NCBI GenBank assembly: GCA_913062925.1
Contig: CAJXWJ010000035.1
Coordinates: 1 to 37,719, forward strand
Origin: an uncultured Pseudorhodobacter sp.
GTDB taxonomy: Bacteria; Pseudomonadota; Alphaproteobacteria; Rhodobacterales; Rhodobacteraceae
Direction: 5' to 3'
DNA: 37,719 nucleotides
Shown here: positions 8,641 to 16,867 of the stretch, in pieces
Position numbering within the stretch: the stretch's first letter is position 1
Layout: each line of letters begins with the position of its first letter
Notes under the pieces: generated by a model
Told to the model about the DNA's origin: nothing
Databases searched by the model: none
What the model saw: the letters and a program-made list of their open reading frames with translations, nothing else
Translations under genes and position numbers: made by a program

Positions 8641-9957
8641 TTGTCTAACAGCCCTTTGACGGCAGGTGTTGCGGCCCAGCGTTTGGGTGCCGAGGCCTAT
8701 GCCCAGAATTTTGCCGACCTTCAGCCGGTTTTGGCCCCGCACGAGGCGCGGGTGGCAGCTGATCGCTGCTATTTCTGTCATGACGCGCCTTGCATGACGG
8801 CCTGTCCGACCTCGATCGACATTCCGCTGTTCATTCGCCAAATCGCGACGGGCACCTCGGATGCGGCGGCTAAGACGATCTTTTCGCAAAACATTCTGGG
8901 GGGCATGTGCGCGCGGGTTTGCCCGACCGAACAGCTGTGCGAAGAGGTCTGCGTCCGCGAAGTGGCCGAAGGCAAGCCGGTGGAAATTGGTCGTCTGCAA
9001 CGCTTTGCCACCGACGGGCTGATGGCAAAGGGCGTGCATCCCTTTGCCCGCGCGGCGCCTACGGGCAAGCGGGTTGCCGTGGTGGGGGCGGGGCCTGCGG
9101 GGCTTGCCTGCGCGCACCGCTTGGCGCTGCGCGGCCACGAGGTGGTGATTTTTGAGGCGCGTGAAAAGGCTGGCGGGCTGAATGAATACGGCATCGCCAC
9201 CTATAAAACGGCAGATGATTTTGCCGCGCGTGAGGTGGCATGGCTGCTGCAAATCGGGGGAATCACTGTGAGAACCGGCATGCGGCTGGGGCGCGACATC
9301 GAATTGGCGAATTTGCAGGCCGAGTTTGACGCGGTGTTTTTGGCGATAGGTTTGGGCGGCGTCAATGCGCTGCACGCTGTGGGCGAAGATCTGCAAGGTG
9401 TGCGTACTGCCGTCGATTTCATTGCCGAGTTGCGCCAGACTGCTGATAAATCCAGCCTTCCCATCGGTCGCGATGTGGTGGTGATTGGCGGGGGCATGAC
9501 GGCAGTGGATGCGGCGGTACAATCCAAGCTTTTGGGCGCAAATTCGGTCACAATGGTCTATCGGCGCGGCAAAGATCGGATGAGCGCAAGCGCTTATGAG
9601 CAAGACCACGCCACGGCGGCTGGGGTGCGGATTATCTATGGCGCGGCGCCGGTACGGCTGATGGGTGAGGGCAACGTGCAGGCGGTAGAATTTGCCTACA
9701 CCCATCAGGGAGCAAACGGCTTGGAGCTGGGCGAACGCTTTATTTTGCAAGCCGATCAAGTGTTTAAGGCGATTGGCCAGACTTTGACAGACAGCTTTAT
9801 CGCCAAGGATGGCGCAAAACTGGTCAAGCGGGCCGGTCCGGTGTGGGCGGGCGGCGATTGTGCCACAGGGGGCGAAGATCTGACCGTGACGGCGGTGGCC
9901 GAGGGCCGCGACGCCGCCGAAGAGATCAGCGCCTATTTGAAGGGGGCGATGCGCTAA
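8641..9957 (+). CDS. preT: Dihydropyrimidine dehydrogenase small subunit (PreT-like, NAD(P)H/FAD)
   Basis: About 438 residues. The N-terminal Fe-S domain has CYFCHDAPCMTAC (cysteines 43, 46, 51, 55) and CARVCPTEQLCEEVC (90, 94, 100, 104). An FAD Rossmann motif GAGPAG is at 149-154, and a second dinucleotide motif VVVIGGGMTAVDAA lies near 280. The GGDCATGG segment near the C-terminus completes the GltD-like fold. With PreA it reduces uracil and thymine to dihydropyrimidines. A TTG start at 8641 is preferred because AAGGGAGG (8626-8633) lies seven bases upstream of it. The in-frame ATG at 8614 has no such site. preA follows after 23 bases. Confidence 0.9.
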   Translation: MSNSPLTAGVAAQRLGAEAYAQNFADLQPVLAPHEARVAADRCYFCHDAPCMTACPTSIDIPLFIRQIATGTSDAAAKTIFSQNILGGMCARVCPTEQLCEEVCVREVAEGKPVEIGRLQRFATDGLMAKGVHPFARAAPTGKRVAVVGAGPAGLACAHRLALRGHEVVIFEAREKAGGLNEYGIATYKTADDFAAREVAWLLQIGGITVRTGMRLGRDIELANLQAEFDAVFLAIGLGGVNALHAVGEDLQGVRTAVDFIAELRQTADKSSLPIGRDVVVIGGGMTAVDAAVQSKLLGANSVTMVYRRGKDRMSASAYEQDHATAAGVRIIYGAAPVRLMGEGNVQAVEFAYTHQGANGLELGERFILQADQVFKAIGQTLTDSFIAKDGAKLVKRAGPVWAGGDCATGGEDLTVTAVAEGRDAAEEISAYLKGAMR

Positions 9958-9980
9958 AGCGCGTTGAAAAGGGTTTTGAC

Positions 9981-11282
9981 ATGGCAGATCTGACAACAAA
10001 CTTCATCGGAATTAAGTCGCCCAACCCGTTCTGGCTCGCCTCTGCGCCGCCGACGGATAAGGAATATAACGTCCGCCGCGCCTTTGAGGCCGGTTGGGGC
10101 GGCGTGGTTTGGAAAACCCTTGGCTCTGAGGGGCCGCCGGTGGTGAACGTCAACGGCCCGCGCTACGGCGCGATTTGGGGGGCCGATCGCAGGCTGCTTG
10201 GGCTGAACAACATCGAGCTGATCACCGACCGCCCGCTGGAGGTGAACCTGCGCGAGATCAAATCGGTCAAGCGCGACTACAAAGACCGCGCAATGATCAT
10301 CAGCCTGATGGTGCCTTGCGATGAGGAAAGCTGGAAGGATATTCTGGCGCGGATCGAGGATACCGAGGCCGATGGGGTCGAGCTGAACTTTGGCTGCCCG
10401 CATGGCATGGCCGAACGCGGCATGGGCTCGGCTGTGGGGCAGGTGCCTGAATATATCGAGATGGTGACGCGCTGGGTGAAAACCCATTCGCGCATGCCTT
10501 GTATCGTGAAATTAACGCCTAATATCAGCGACATCCGCAAACCGGCCGAGGCGGCAAAGCGCGGCGGGGCGGATGCGGTCTCGTTGATCAACACCATCAA
10601 TTCGATCACTTCGGTCAATCTGGATGATTTCAGCCCCGAGCCGATGATTGACGGCAAGGGCACCCATGGCGGCTATTGCGGCCCTGCGGTCAAGCCGATT
10701 GCGCTGAATATGGTGGCCGAGATTGCCCGCAGCGAGGCGACGCGCGGCCTGCCGATTTCGGGCATTGGCGGCGTGACAACTTGGCGTGATGCGGCTGAAT
10801 TTATGGCGCTGGGGGCGGGCAATGTGCAGGTTTGCACAGCGGCGATGACCTACGGCTTTAAGATCGTGCAAGAAATGATCTCGGGCCTGTCGCAATATAT
10901 GGACGAAAAGGCGATGCACTCGACCGCCGATCTGATTGGCCGCGCGGTTCCCAATGTCACCGATTGGCAGTTCCTGAATCTGAATTACGTCACCAAGGCC
11001 CAGATTTCGCAAGACGATTGCATCAAATGCGGCCGCTGCTATGCCGCTTGCGAAGACACCAGCCATCAGGCGATTGCGATGTCAGAGGATCGCACCTTTA
11101 CCGTCAAGGACGACGAATGCGTTGCCTGCAACCTTTGTGTGAACGTCTGCCCGGTCGAGAATTGCATCACCATGGTCGAGCTGCCAAAGGGAGCTGTTGA
11201 TGCGCGCACGGGGCGCAAGGTTGGCGATTATGCCAATTGGACCACGCACCCCAATAACCCTTCGGTTACGGCGGCAGAGTGA
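9981..11282 (+). CDS. preA: NAD-dependent dihydropyrimidine dehydrogenase subunit PreA
   Basis: 433 residues. A dihydroorotate-dehydrogenase-like FMN barrel occupies about 1-320, with NFGCPHGMAERGMG at 136-149 as the substrate-loop signature. Two C-terminal 4Fe-4S clusters follow: CIKCGRCYAAC (347-357) and CVACNLCVNVC (380-390). It is the catalytic subunit that reduces the 5,6 double bond of pyrimidines. Its neighbour preT supplies electrons from NAD(P)H. Together with the dihydropyrimidinase and amidohydrolase further on it completes the reductive route. Confidence 0.96.
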   Translation: MADLTTNFIGIKSPNPFWLASAPPTDKEYNVRRAFEAGWGGVVWKTLGSEGPPVVNVNGPRYGAIWGADRRLLGLNNIELITDRPLEVNLREIKSVKRDYKDRAMIISLMVPCDEESWKDILARIEDTEADGVELNFGCPHGMAERGMGSAVGQVPEYIEMVTRWVKTHSRMPCIVKLTPNISDIRKPAEAAKRGGADAVSLINTINSITSVNLDDFSPEPMIDGKGTHGGYCGPAVKPIALNMVAEIARSEATRGLPISGIGGVTTWRDAAEFMALGAGNVQVCTAAMTYGFKIVQEMISGLSQYMDEKAMHSTADLIGRAVPNVTDWQFLNLNYVTKAQISQDDCIKCGRCYAACEDTSHQAIAMSEDRTFTVKDDECVACNLCVNVCPVENCITMVELPKGAVDARTGRKVGDYANWTTHPNNPSVTAAE

Positions 11283-11798
11283 TTAAACCTTAGCAGGCGG
11301 CGCAACCGTCGCCTGCTGATCCGCTGAAATTAGCGGTTGCGCTGCTGGGGCTTGGCCTGCGACCTCGCGGCCCATCAGATAGGCCTGTGCTGCGGCCTGC
11401 GCCAATTTGCTATCGGGCGAGACTGGATCCTTGATCTCTTCCTCGGGCTTTGGCGGGCCCTCTGCCTCTGCTTGTGGCTTGGCAGCAGTGGCGGGCGGGA
11501 TATCTTCTGGCGCTTTGGGGGCGGGCAGATCATCAATCAGCACGGCCGCATCGCCGACAAAGGGGATATGATCCAGCTCGATGCCATCGACGCTTTCCAC
11601 AGACATTCGGGCAGCCAAGGCCTTGGGCAATTCAGTGGTCGAGGTATGGGCCAATCCGGCCTGTCGTGTAGGGAAATCAGACCTTGCGCTGGAATTGGCG
11701 AAATCTGCCACCAGCGCGGGTTTGCCAACATCGGCTGACGCAGGGCGCACAGCTGCATAGCCCCCCGGTGGCGCAGCAATTGACGGTGAAATACCCAT
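11283..11798 (-). CDS. Hypothetical Ala/Pro-rich protein
   Basis: 171 residues, not recognised. It has no signal peptide or membrane segment. The first 60 residues are Ala/Ser/Gly-rich, the middle contains MSVESVDGIELDHIPFVGDAAVLIDDL, and residues about 90-130 are rich in Pro, Glu and Lys and look disordered. AAGG precedes the ATG at 11798 by about eight bases, which favours it over the TTG at 11828. The stop is directly adjacent to the end of preA, and the two genes converge. An 8-bp inverted repeat (11292-11299 with 11310-11317) inside its 3' end might serve preA. Confidence 0.6.
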   Translation of the reverse strand: MGISPSIAAPPGGYAAVRPASADVGKPALVADFANSSARSDFPTRQAGLAHTSTTELPKALAARMSVESVDGIELDHIPFVGDAAVLIDDLPAPKAPEDIPPATAAKPQAEAEGPPKPEEEIKDPVSPDSKLAQAAAQAYLMGREVAGQAPAAQPLISADQQATVAPPAKV

Positions 11799-11948
11799 AA
11801 CCAGCCCTTCCCACGAAGATGCCCCCAAGGAAGATGTTTAACACAGATCGCAACTTCGGGCATGGCAATAGTCCTGAAAGTTTTATCAAAGCCCAAGCGC
11901 TTCTCGAAGGGCCTTGGCGCGGCGGCCTTGTCGGCTTAGGTAAAGGGG

Positions 11949-12929
11949 ATGAAATATTCCCTGCTTGATCTTTCCCCCGTCGCCGAAGGCCAGACCTCGC
12001 GCGAGGCGCTGGCCAATACGCTTGACCTTGCTCGCCATGCCGAGGCCGCAGGCTATCACCGCTTTTGGCTGGCCGAGCATCACAACATGCCCGGCATCGC
12101 TTCGGCGGCAACATCGGTGGTGATTGGCCATGTGGCGGGCGGCACCAAGACCATTCGGGTGGGCGCAGGCGGCATCATGCTGCCCAACCACGCGCCCTTG
12201 GTGATTGCGGAACAATTTGGCACCCTTGCCAGCCTTTACCCCGACCGGATTGATCTGGGGCTTGGCCGCGCGCCGGGCAGTGATATGACCACCGCGCGGG
12301 CTTTGCGGCGGCATATGCAATCCTCTGACCAATTCCCCGAAGATGTGCTCGAGCTGCTGGGCTATCTTGGCCCCGCCGATCCGCAGGCCCCAGTGCGCGC
12401 TGTGCCGGGTGAGGGCACCGAGGTTCCGGTCTGGATCTTGGGATCAAGCCTTTATGGCGCGCAATTGGCGGCCTATCTGGGCCTGCCCTATGCCTTTGCC
12501 AGCCATTTCGCGCCTGCGATGCTGGCGGATGCGCTGGCGACCTATCGCGCCACCTTCCGCCCGTCGCAGTGGTTGGAAAAGCCCTATTTCATGTTGCTGG
12601 CAGGGGTTTGCGCCGCTGACACTGACGGCGAGGCGGACTATCTGCGCTCGTCGCAGATCCTTGCCTTTGCGCGGTTGCGCGCGGGTCGGCCGGGCAAGCT
12701 GCCGCGCCCTGTGCAGGATCTGTCCGAGGTGCCTGCCGCGATGCGGGCGCAGGTCGATCAGGCGCTGTCTTGTGCGGCGGTGGGCGGTCCGGTGGCGCTG
12801 CGGGCGGGCCTTGGCCACCTGATGCAGACCTACGCCCCGGACGAGATCATGCTGACCGGCATGATACATGACCATGCCGCACGGCTGCATAGCTTTGCAC
12901 TTGCTGCTAAGGCGCTGCAAAGCCTGTAG
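11949..12929 (+). CDS. LLM-class (luciferase-like) flavin-dependent oxidoreductase
   Basis: 326 residues. The bacterial-luciferase-like barrel is recognisable from [37 protein letters not shown] and [11 protein letters not shown], which belong to the YhbW-like subgroup that uses FMN or F420-type cofactors. The substrate is unknown. It lies inside the pyrimidine region, and RutA is a distant luciferase-like enzyme. This protein does not look like RutA, and preT/preA already provide the first step. The stop is only four bases from the convergent kup stop. Confidence 0.88.
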   Translation: MKYSLLDLSPVAEGQTSREALANTLDLARHAEAAGYHRFWLAEHHNMPGIASAATSVVIGHVAGGTKTIRVGAGGIMLPNHAPLVIAEQFGTLASLYPDRIDLGLGRAPGSDMTTARALRRHMQSSDQFPEDVLELLGYLGPADPQAPVRAVPGEGTEVPVWILGSSLYGAQLAAYLGLPYAFASHFAPAMLADALATYRATFRPSQWLEKPYFMLLAGVCAADTDGEADYLRSSQILAFARLRAGRPGKLPRPVQDLSEVPAAMRAQVDQALSCAAVGGPVALRAGLGHLMQTYAPDEIMLTGMIHDHAARLHSFALAAKALQSL

Positions 12930-12933
12930 CGCC

Positions 12934-14862
12934 TCAGATCGCCAGCTGCTGGCCCAATTCCACCACGCGGTTCGACGGCAGGCAGTAAAACGCCGTCGCA
13001 TCCGAGGCCGATTTCGTCATCGAGACATAGATCCGCTCTTGCCAGAACGGCAGGCCCTGCTGATTGCTGGCCGAGCGGAAAGTGCGCCGATTGAGGAAGA
13101 ACGAGGTGGTCATGATGTCAAACTTCTCGCCCCGCCGCCGCGCCAGCGCCAAGGCGCGCGGCACGTTTGGCGTCTCCATATAGCCAAACATCAGCTTGAT
13201 GCGGACAAACTTATCCGAAAGCCGCTCCATCGACAGCCGGTTTTCATCGGCCACTTTTGGCGTATCGGCAACAGCGACCTGAACGATAAAGTTCTGGCTG
13301 TGCAAAACCCGATTGTGTTTCAGGTTATGCAGCAGGGCCGAGGGCGCAATATCAAGGTCTTGGGTCAGGAACACCGCCGTGCCCGGCACTTCGATCGGAT
13401 GCGATTTTTGCAGCATCTCGATCAGCTTGGGCAGGGAAACCGCTGAATCATGCGCCTTGCGCTTCACATGGGCCGTGCCACGCACCCATGTCCAGATCAG
13501 CGTGCAGGTCGAGATCGCCATCAGCACCGGCACATAGCCGCCTTCGGGGATCTTGATCATATTGGCCGAAAGGAACAACAGCTCGATGCTCAGGATCGGC
13601 AGCAACACCGCGGCCACCATCCACAAAGGCCATTTCCAGGATTTGTAGAACAAGAACGATGCAAGGATGGTGGTGATCACCATATCGCCCGTCACCGCGA
13701 TGCCATAAGCCGAGGCAAGGCTGGAAGAAGAGCCAAAGGCCACCACAAGGCACAAGACCCCGACCATCAGAATGGTATTGACCTTGGGCAGATAGATCTG
13801 GCCCAATTGGGTTTCCGAGGTGTGGCGAATTTCCAGACGCGGCAGCAGGCCCATTTGCACCGCTTGTTGCATCATCGAAAACGCGCCCGAAATCACCGCT
13901 TGGCTGGCGATGATGGTGGCCATCACCGACAAAAGCACCAGCGGCAGCAGCAGATAATCTGGTGCCATCAGAAAGAACGGGTTCTCGGCGGTTTCAGGAT
14001 GCGCCAGCACCAAAGCGCCTTGGCCCAGATAAGACAGCGTCAGCGCCGGAAACACCAAAAACGCCCAAGCCAGCCGGATCGGACGGCGGCCAAAATGGCC
14101 CATATCGGCATAAAGCGCCTCGCCGCCGGTCACGGCCAGAAACACCGAGCCCAGCACAAAGAACGAGGCCGTGCCGTTGGCGATGACGAAATGCCCCGCA
14201 TAATAGGGGTTAAAGGCCGCCAGAATCGATAGATCGTCACTGAGATGGTAAATCCCCATCACCGCCATCACCGTGAACCAAACCAGCATGATCGGGCCAA
14301 ACAGGATCGAAACCCGCTCGGTGCCCTGCGATTGGAACAAAAACAGCGCAAGGATAATCACCAAAGTCACCGGCAGCACATAATCGCCAAAAGCAGGGGC
14401 TACCAGATCAAGCCCCTCTACCGCCGAGAGCACCGACATCGCCGGCGTGATCATGGCATCGCCAAAGAACAGCGAAATCCCCACCACGCCAATCGCCAGC
14501 AGCCAGCCCGGACGGCGCGCCAAGGATTGCTGCACCAAAGCCACCAGCGACAGCGTGCCGCCTTCGCCCTTGTTGTCAGCCCGCATGATCAGGGCCACAT
14601 ATTTCAGCGTCACAATCAGGATCAGCGTCCAGATCAGCAGCGAGATCACCCCCACCACATCATCGCGCGACAGCCCGTCATAGCTTGCAGCATGCAGCGA
14701 TTCCCGCATCGCATAAAGCGGGCTGGTGCCGATATCGCCGTAGACCACACCAATGCAGCCCAAAACCAGTTTTCCTAGGTTTTTGCCGTGGTTGTGATCG
14801 GTATTTGGGGGAAGCGGAGTCGGGTCTTGCGACCGGACCGACGTTTCGATGGGTTGGTTCAT
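12934..14862 (-). CDS. kup: KUP/HAK potassium uptake permease
   Basis: 642 residues, normal for Kup. The family signature VYGDIGTSPLYA is at 40-51 and about twelve membrane segments follow, including FFGDAMITPAMSVLSAVEG and VTGGEALYADMGHFGR. A cytoplasmic tail begins near 470. Kup carries K+ into the cell with protons. The ATG at 14862 begins a polar N-terminus of 30 residues before the first segment. Nothing in the sequence ties it to pyrimidine use. Confidence 0.96.
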   Translation of the reverse strand: MNQPIETSVRSQDPTPLPPNTDHNHGKNLGKLVLGCIGVVYGDIGTSPLYAMRESLHAASYDGLSRDDVVGVISLLIWTLILIVTLKYVALIMRADNKGEGGTLSLVALVQQSLARRPGWLLAIGVVGISLFFGDAMITPAMSVLSAVEGLDLVAPAFGDYVLPVTLVIILALFLFQSQGTERVSILFGPIMLVWFTVMAVMGIYHLSDDLSILAAFNPYYAGHFVIANGTASFFVLGSVFLAVTGGEALYADMGHFGRRPIRLAWAFLVFPALTLSYLGQGALVLAHPETAENPFFLMAPDYLLLPLVLLSVMATIIASQAVISGAFSMMQQAVQMGLLPRLEIRHTSETQLGQIYLPKVNTILMVGVLCLVVAFGSSSSLASAYGIAVTGDMVITTILASFLFYKSWKWPLWMVAAVLLPILSIELLFLSANMIKIPEGGYVPVLMAISTCTLIWTWVRGTAHVKRKAHDSAVSLPKLIEMLQKSHPIEVPGTAVFLTQDLDIAPSALLHNLKHNRVLHSQNFIVQVAVADTPKVADENRLSMERLSDKFVRIKLMFGYMETPNVPRALALARRRGEKFDIMTTSFFLNRRTFRSASNQQGLPFWQERIYVSMTKSASDATAFYCLPSNRVVELGQQLAI

Positions 14863-14962
14863 AGGCCTCGACCAGAAACATTCTCGCTGGCCTTGGATAT
14901 ACCCAGTGGCGGCAAAGGTCCAGCGCCTGAAACGTCTAAGCCTGCGAAAGCCTGCTTTGGCG

Positions 14963-15568
14963 TCAGGGGGTCAGCAGCTTGTCGAACAACAGGTCAAGAA
15001 AATCACCCGCCTCGGTAAAGGGATCATGGCCCTCGCCTAGAACCGCGCGGACCTGCACATCAAAATCGGCATAATGTTGGGTTAGCGCCCAGATTGAGAA
15101 CAACAGATGCACCGGCGGCATCTTGGCGATGCGGCCTTCCTCCATCCAGCGGGTCAGCACGACGGCTTTTTCATCGACCAGCGTTTTCAGATCGCCTTCG
15201 ATCACCGCGCGCAACCGGGGGGCGCCTTGCAAAATCTCATTGGCAAACAGCCGGCTTTCCCGCGGGAAGTCGCGCGCCAGTTCCAGTTTGCGCGCCACAT
15301 AGCCCATAATCTCGGGCTTGGGGTCGCCCAAGGGATCCATCGCGCGCAAAGGATCAAGCCATGTTTTCAGCAATTGCGCCAAAAGCGCCTCGTGGACGGC
15401 TTCTTTCGAGGGGAAGTAATACAGCAGGTTGGGCTTGGACAGCCCCGCCACTTCGGCAATCTGATCCAACGTCGCGCCACGAAAGCCATGGGCGGCAAAG
15501 ACCTCAAGCGCGGCTTCCAAGATCGCAGAGCTGTTCATCGCTTGGATCCGTGTCAAAGGTTTGTTCAT
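14963..15568 (-). CDS. TetR/AcrR regulator, RutR-like (copy 1)
   Basis: 201 residues. The N-terminal TetR helix-turn-helix reads ATLDQIAEVAGLSKPNLLYYFPSKEAV (about 31-57). The C-terminal domain includes TQHYADFDVQVRAVLG, typical of the RutR/YcdC subgroup that binds uracil or related pyrimidines. It is a paralogue of the second TetR gene at 16106-16738, with the same ALxQHYADF-type segment. It lies downstream of that gene and the UPF0303 gene on the same strand, with 71 bases before it. Ligand specificity is inferred from context. Confidence 0.9.
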   Translation of the reverse strand: MNKPLTRIQAMNSSAILEAALEVFAAHGFRGATLDQIAEVAGLSKPNLLYYFPSKEAVHEALLAQLLKTWLDPLRAMDPLGDPKPEIMGYVARKLELARDFPRESRLFANEILQGAPRLRAVIEGDLKTLVDEKAVVLTRWMEEGRIAKMPPVHLLFSIWALTQHYADFDVQVRAVLGEGHDPFTEAGDFLDLLFDKLLTP

Positions 15569-15639
15569 CGGCTTCTGCCTTTCGAGGAGGTCTTTCTGGC
15601 GCTCTAAGGTGGCGCAAGCATGCCCGACTTGTAAAGCCC

Positions 15640-16098
15640 TTAGCCGCCAGAGGCTTGCTGCTGCATCAGCGCGCGCAGGCCAGCGACCACCAAAGCGTGA
15701 TCCTCGATCGAGGCCAGACCCGAAATCACCGCCACGCCCACAACCCCGACACCGGCCACGCGGATCGGCACAGCGCCGCCGTGATCGGCATAGTCTGCTT
15801 CCGAAAGTCCGTGGATGCTCAGGCTTTGCCCCTTGGCGCGATTGCGCTCTCCCACCAGCATCGAGGGCAGCTGAAACATCAGCGCGGTATTGCCTTTGCG
15901 CTTGGCCCAAAGATCAAAATGGGGCGCGGAATTTGGCTGTGCGGCATGAAAAAACACCCGCATCGCGTTGCGGATATTGATCACCACGGCCTTGCCCTGC
16001 GTCAGCCCCAGCAAGATCTGGCCCAAGGCCAAAGCCTCGGTCTCGTCAAAGCGCTGCAAGCTTAGGCTTGCGAATTCGGTTTCCAATTCGGTGATCAT
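15640..16098 (-). CDS. UPF0303/heme-degrading-domain (DUF336-like) protein
   Basis: 152 residues. It resembles the UPF0303/YBR137W family of the GlcG-HbpS fold: ALALGQILLGLTQGKAVVINIRN, then MRVFFHAAQPNSAPHFDLWAKRKGNTALMF and a C-terminal GGAVPIRVAGVGVVGVAVISGL. Members are often annotated as heme-degrading-domain proteins, but activity is unproven for most. It starts seven bases after the RutR-like gene 16106-16738, so it is co-transcribed with a pyrimidine regulator. Its role here is unknown. Confidence 0.82.
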   Translation of the reverse strand: MITELETEFASLSLQRFDETEALALGQILLGLTQGKAVVINIRNAMRVFFHAAQPNSAPHFDLWAKRKGNTALMFQLPSMLVGERNRAKGQSLSIHGLSEADYADHGGAVPIRVAGVGVVGVAVISGLASIEDHALVVAGLRALMQQQASGG

Positions 16099-16105
16099 GC
16101 TGCCC

Positions 16106-16738
16106 TCACTCTATCGCGCCAATGCCGCGCAGGATCATGGATTTGACGCTGTGTTTTGCGGCTTGCCAATCGCTATCTGTCATTGGCGCGCCGTTCAAGG
16201 TTTCAATCTGATGGCCGAAATCGGCATAATGCTGGGTGGTCGCCCAAAGCATATAAAGCAGATGTTCGGGGTTCACCGGCGCCATCTTGCCCTCATCAAT
16301 CCAGCGCTGGATCAAGCCGACGCGCCCCGTTGTCCAATCCCGCAGCGTGGTTTCCAGATAATCCTGAATGACCGGCGCGCCGTGCATCACCTCTGAGGCC
16401 CAAACTTTGGAGCCATCGGCATGACGGCGCGAGATTTCCATTTTGGCGTCAATATAGGCGCCGATGCCTTCGATCGGGCCAGAGGCCTGATCCATCGACT
16501 CCGCCGCATGTAGCCAGATGTCGAAGATGTTTTGCACCACTTGGCGGTAAAGATCTTCCTTGCTGGCAAAGTAGTAATGCAGGTTCGCCTTGGGCAGGCC
16601 CGCCAGATCTGCGATCAGCTGCATGGTGGCGCCGCCAAAGCCTGCCTCGGCAAAAACTTTTTCCGCCGCCTGCAAAATAAGCGTTTCATTGTGCTGGCGG
16701 ATCTCGTTTCGGCGCAGGGGGCGGACATTATCGGCCAC
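16106..16738 (-). CDS. rutR: TetR/AcrR regulator, RutR-like (copy 2)
   Basis: 210 residues beginning with GTG at 16738, with AGAGG about nine bases upstream. The helix-turn-helix is ATMQLIADLAGLPKANLHYYFASKEDL. The C-terminal domain contains WASEVMHGAPVIQDYLE and ATTQHYADFGHQIETLNG, as in RutR, the uracil/thymine-responsive regulator of E. coli pyrimidine use. It is divergent from the ureidopropionase-type gene, and two RutR-like boxes lie between them. This supports control of both its own operon and the catabolic operon (inference). Confidence 0.9.
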   Translation of the reverse strand: MADNVRPLRRNEIRQHNETLILQAAEKVFAEAGFGGATMQLIADLAGLPKANLHYYFASKEDLYRQVVQNIFDIWLHAAESMDQASGPIEGIGAYIDAKMEISRRHADGSKVWASEVMHGAPVIQDYLETTLRDWTTGRVGLIQRWIDEGKMAPVNPEHLLYMLWATTQHYADFGHQIETLNGAPMTDSDWQAAKHSVKSMILRGIGAIE

Positions 16739-16762
16739 GGGGGCTAACCTCTCAGATTTTTA

Positions 16763-16778
16763 TTGACCGCTTGGTCAG
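16763..16778. promoter_or_regulatory. RutR-like operator, box 1
   Basis: TTGACCGCTTGGTCAG is a dyad that matches the E. coli RutR box TTGACCAnnTGGTCAA at all but two defined positions. It lies 24 bases before the GTG start of the RutR-like gene and 89 bases before the amidohydrolase start. Confidence 0.7.
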
Positions 16779-16795
16779 GTTCTATAGCCTTCAAG

Positions 16796-16811
16796 CTGAC
16801 CATAGGGTCAG
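16796..16811. promoter_or_regulatory. RutR-like operator, box 2
   Basis: CTGACCATAGGGTCAG has perfect 6-bp inverted arms (CTGACC and GGTCAG) around a four-base spacer, the same architecture as box 1. The two centres are 33 bases apart, close to three helical turns, so dimers could bind the same face of the DNA. Confidence 0.65.
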
Positions 16812-16867
16812 GAAAAGATTCGCAACAGAGTCAATTCGGGGGCAAAGACCCTCAAGGGGAGTTTAAG

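Noticed and set aside
11292-11317. 8-bp inverted repeat near the preA stop as a preA terminator
   Set aside because: No T-run follows on either strand and it lies inside the coding end of the convergent hypothetical gene.
13450-14232. 260-codon open frame antisense to kup
   Set aside because: Shadow of the Kup frame with the same Arg/His/Gln-rich composition and no start signal.
16739-16760. CTGAGAGG on the minus strand before the RutR-like gene as a TPP-riboswitch (THI box) fragment
   Set aside because: Only this short string is present; the other conserved arms of the THI element are missing and there is too little room before the start codon. It reads better as the ribosome binding site AGAGG.
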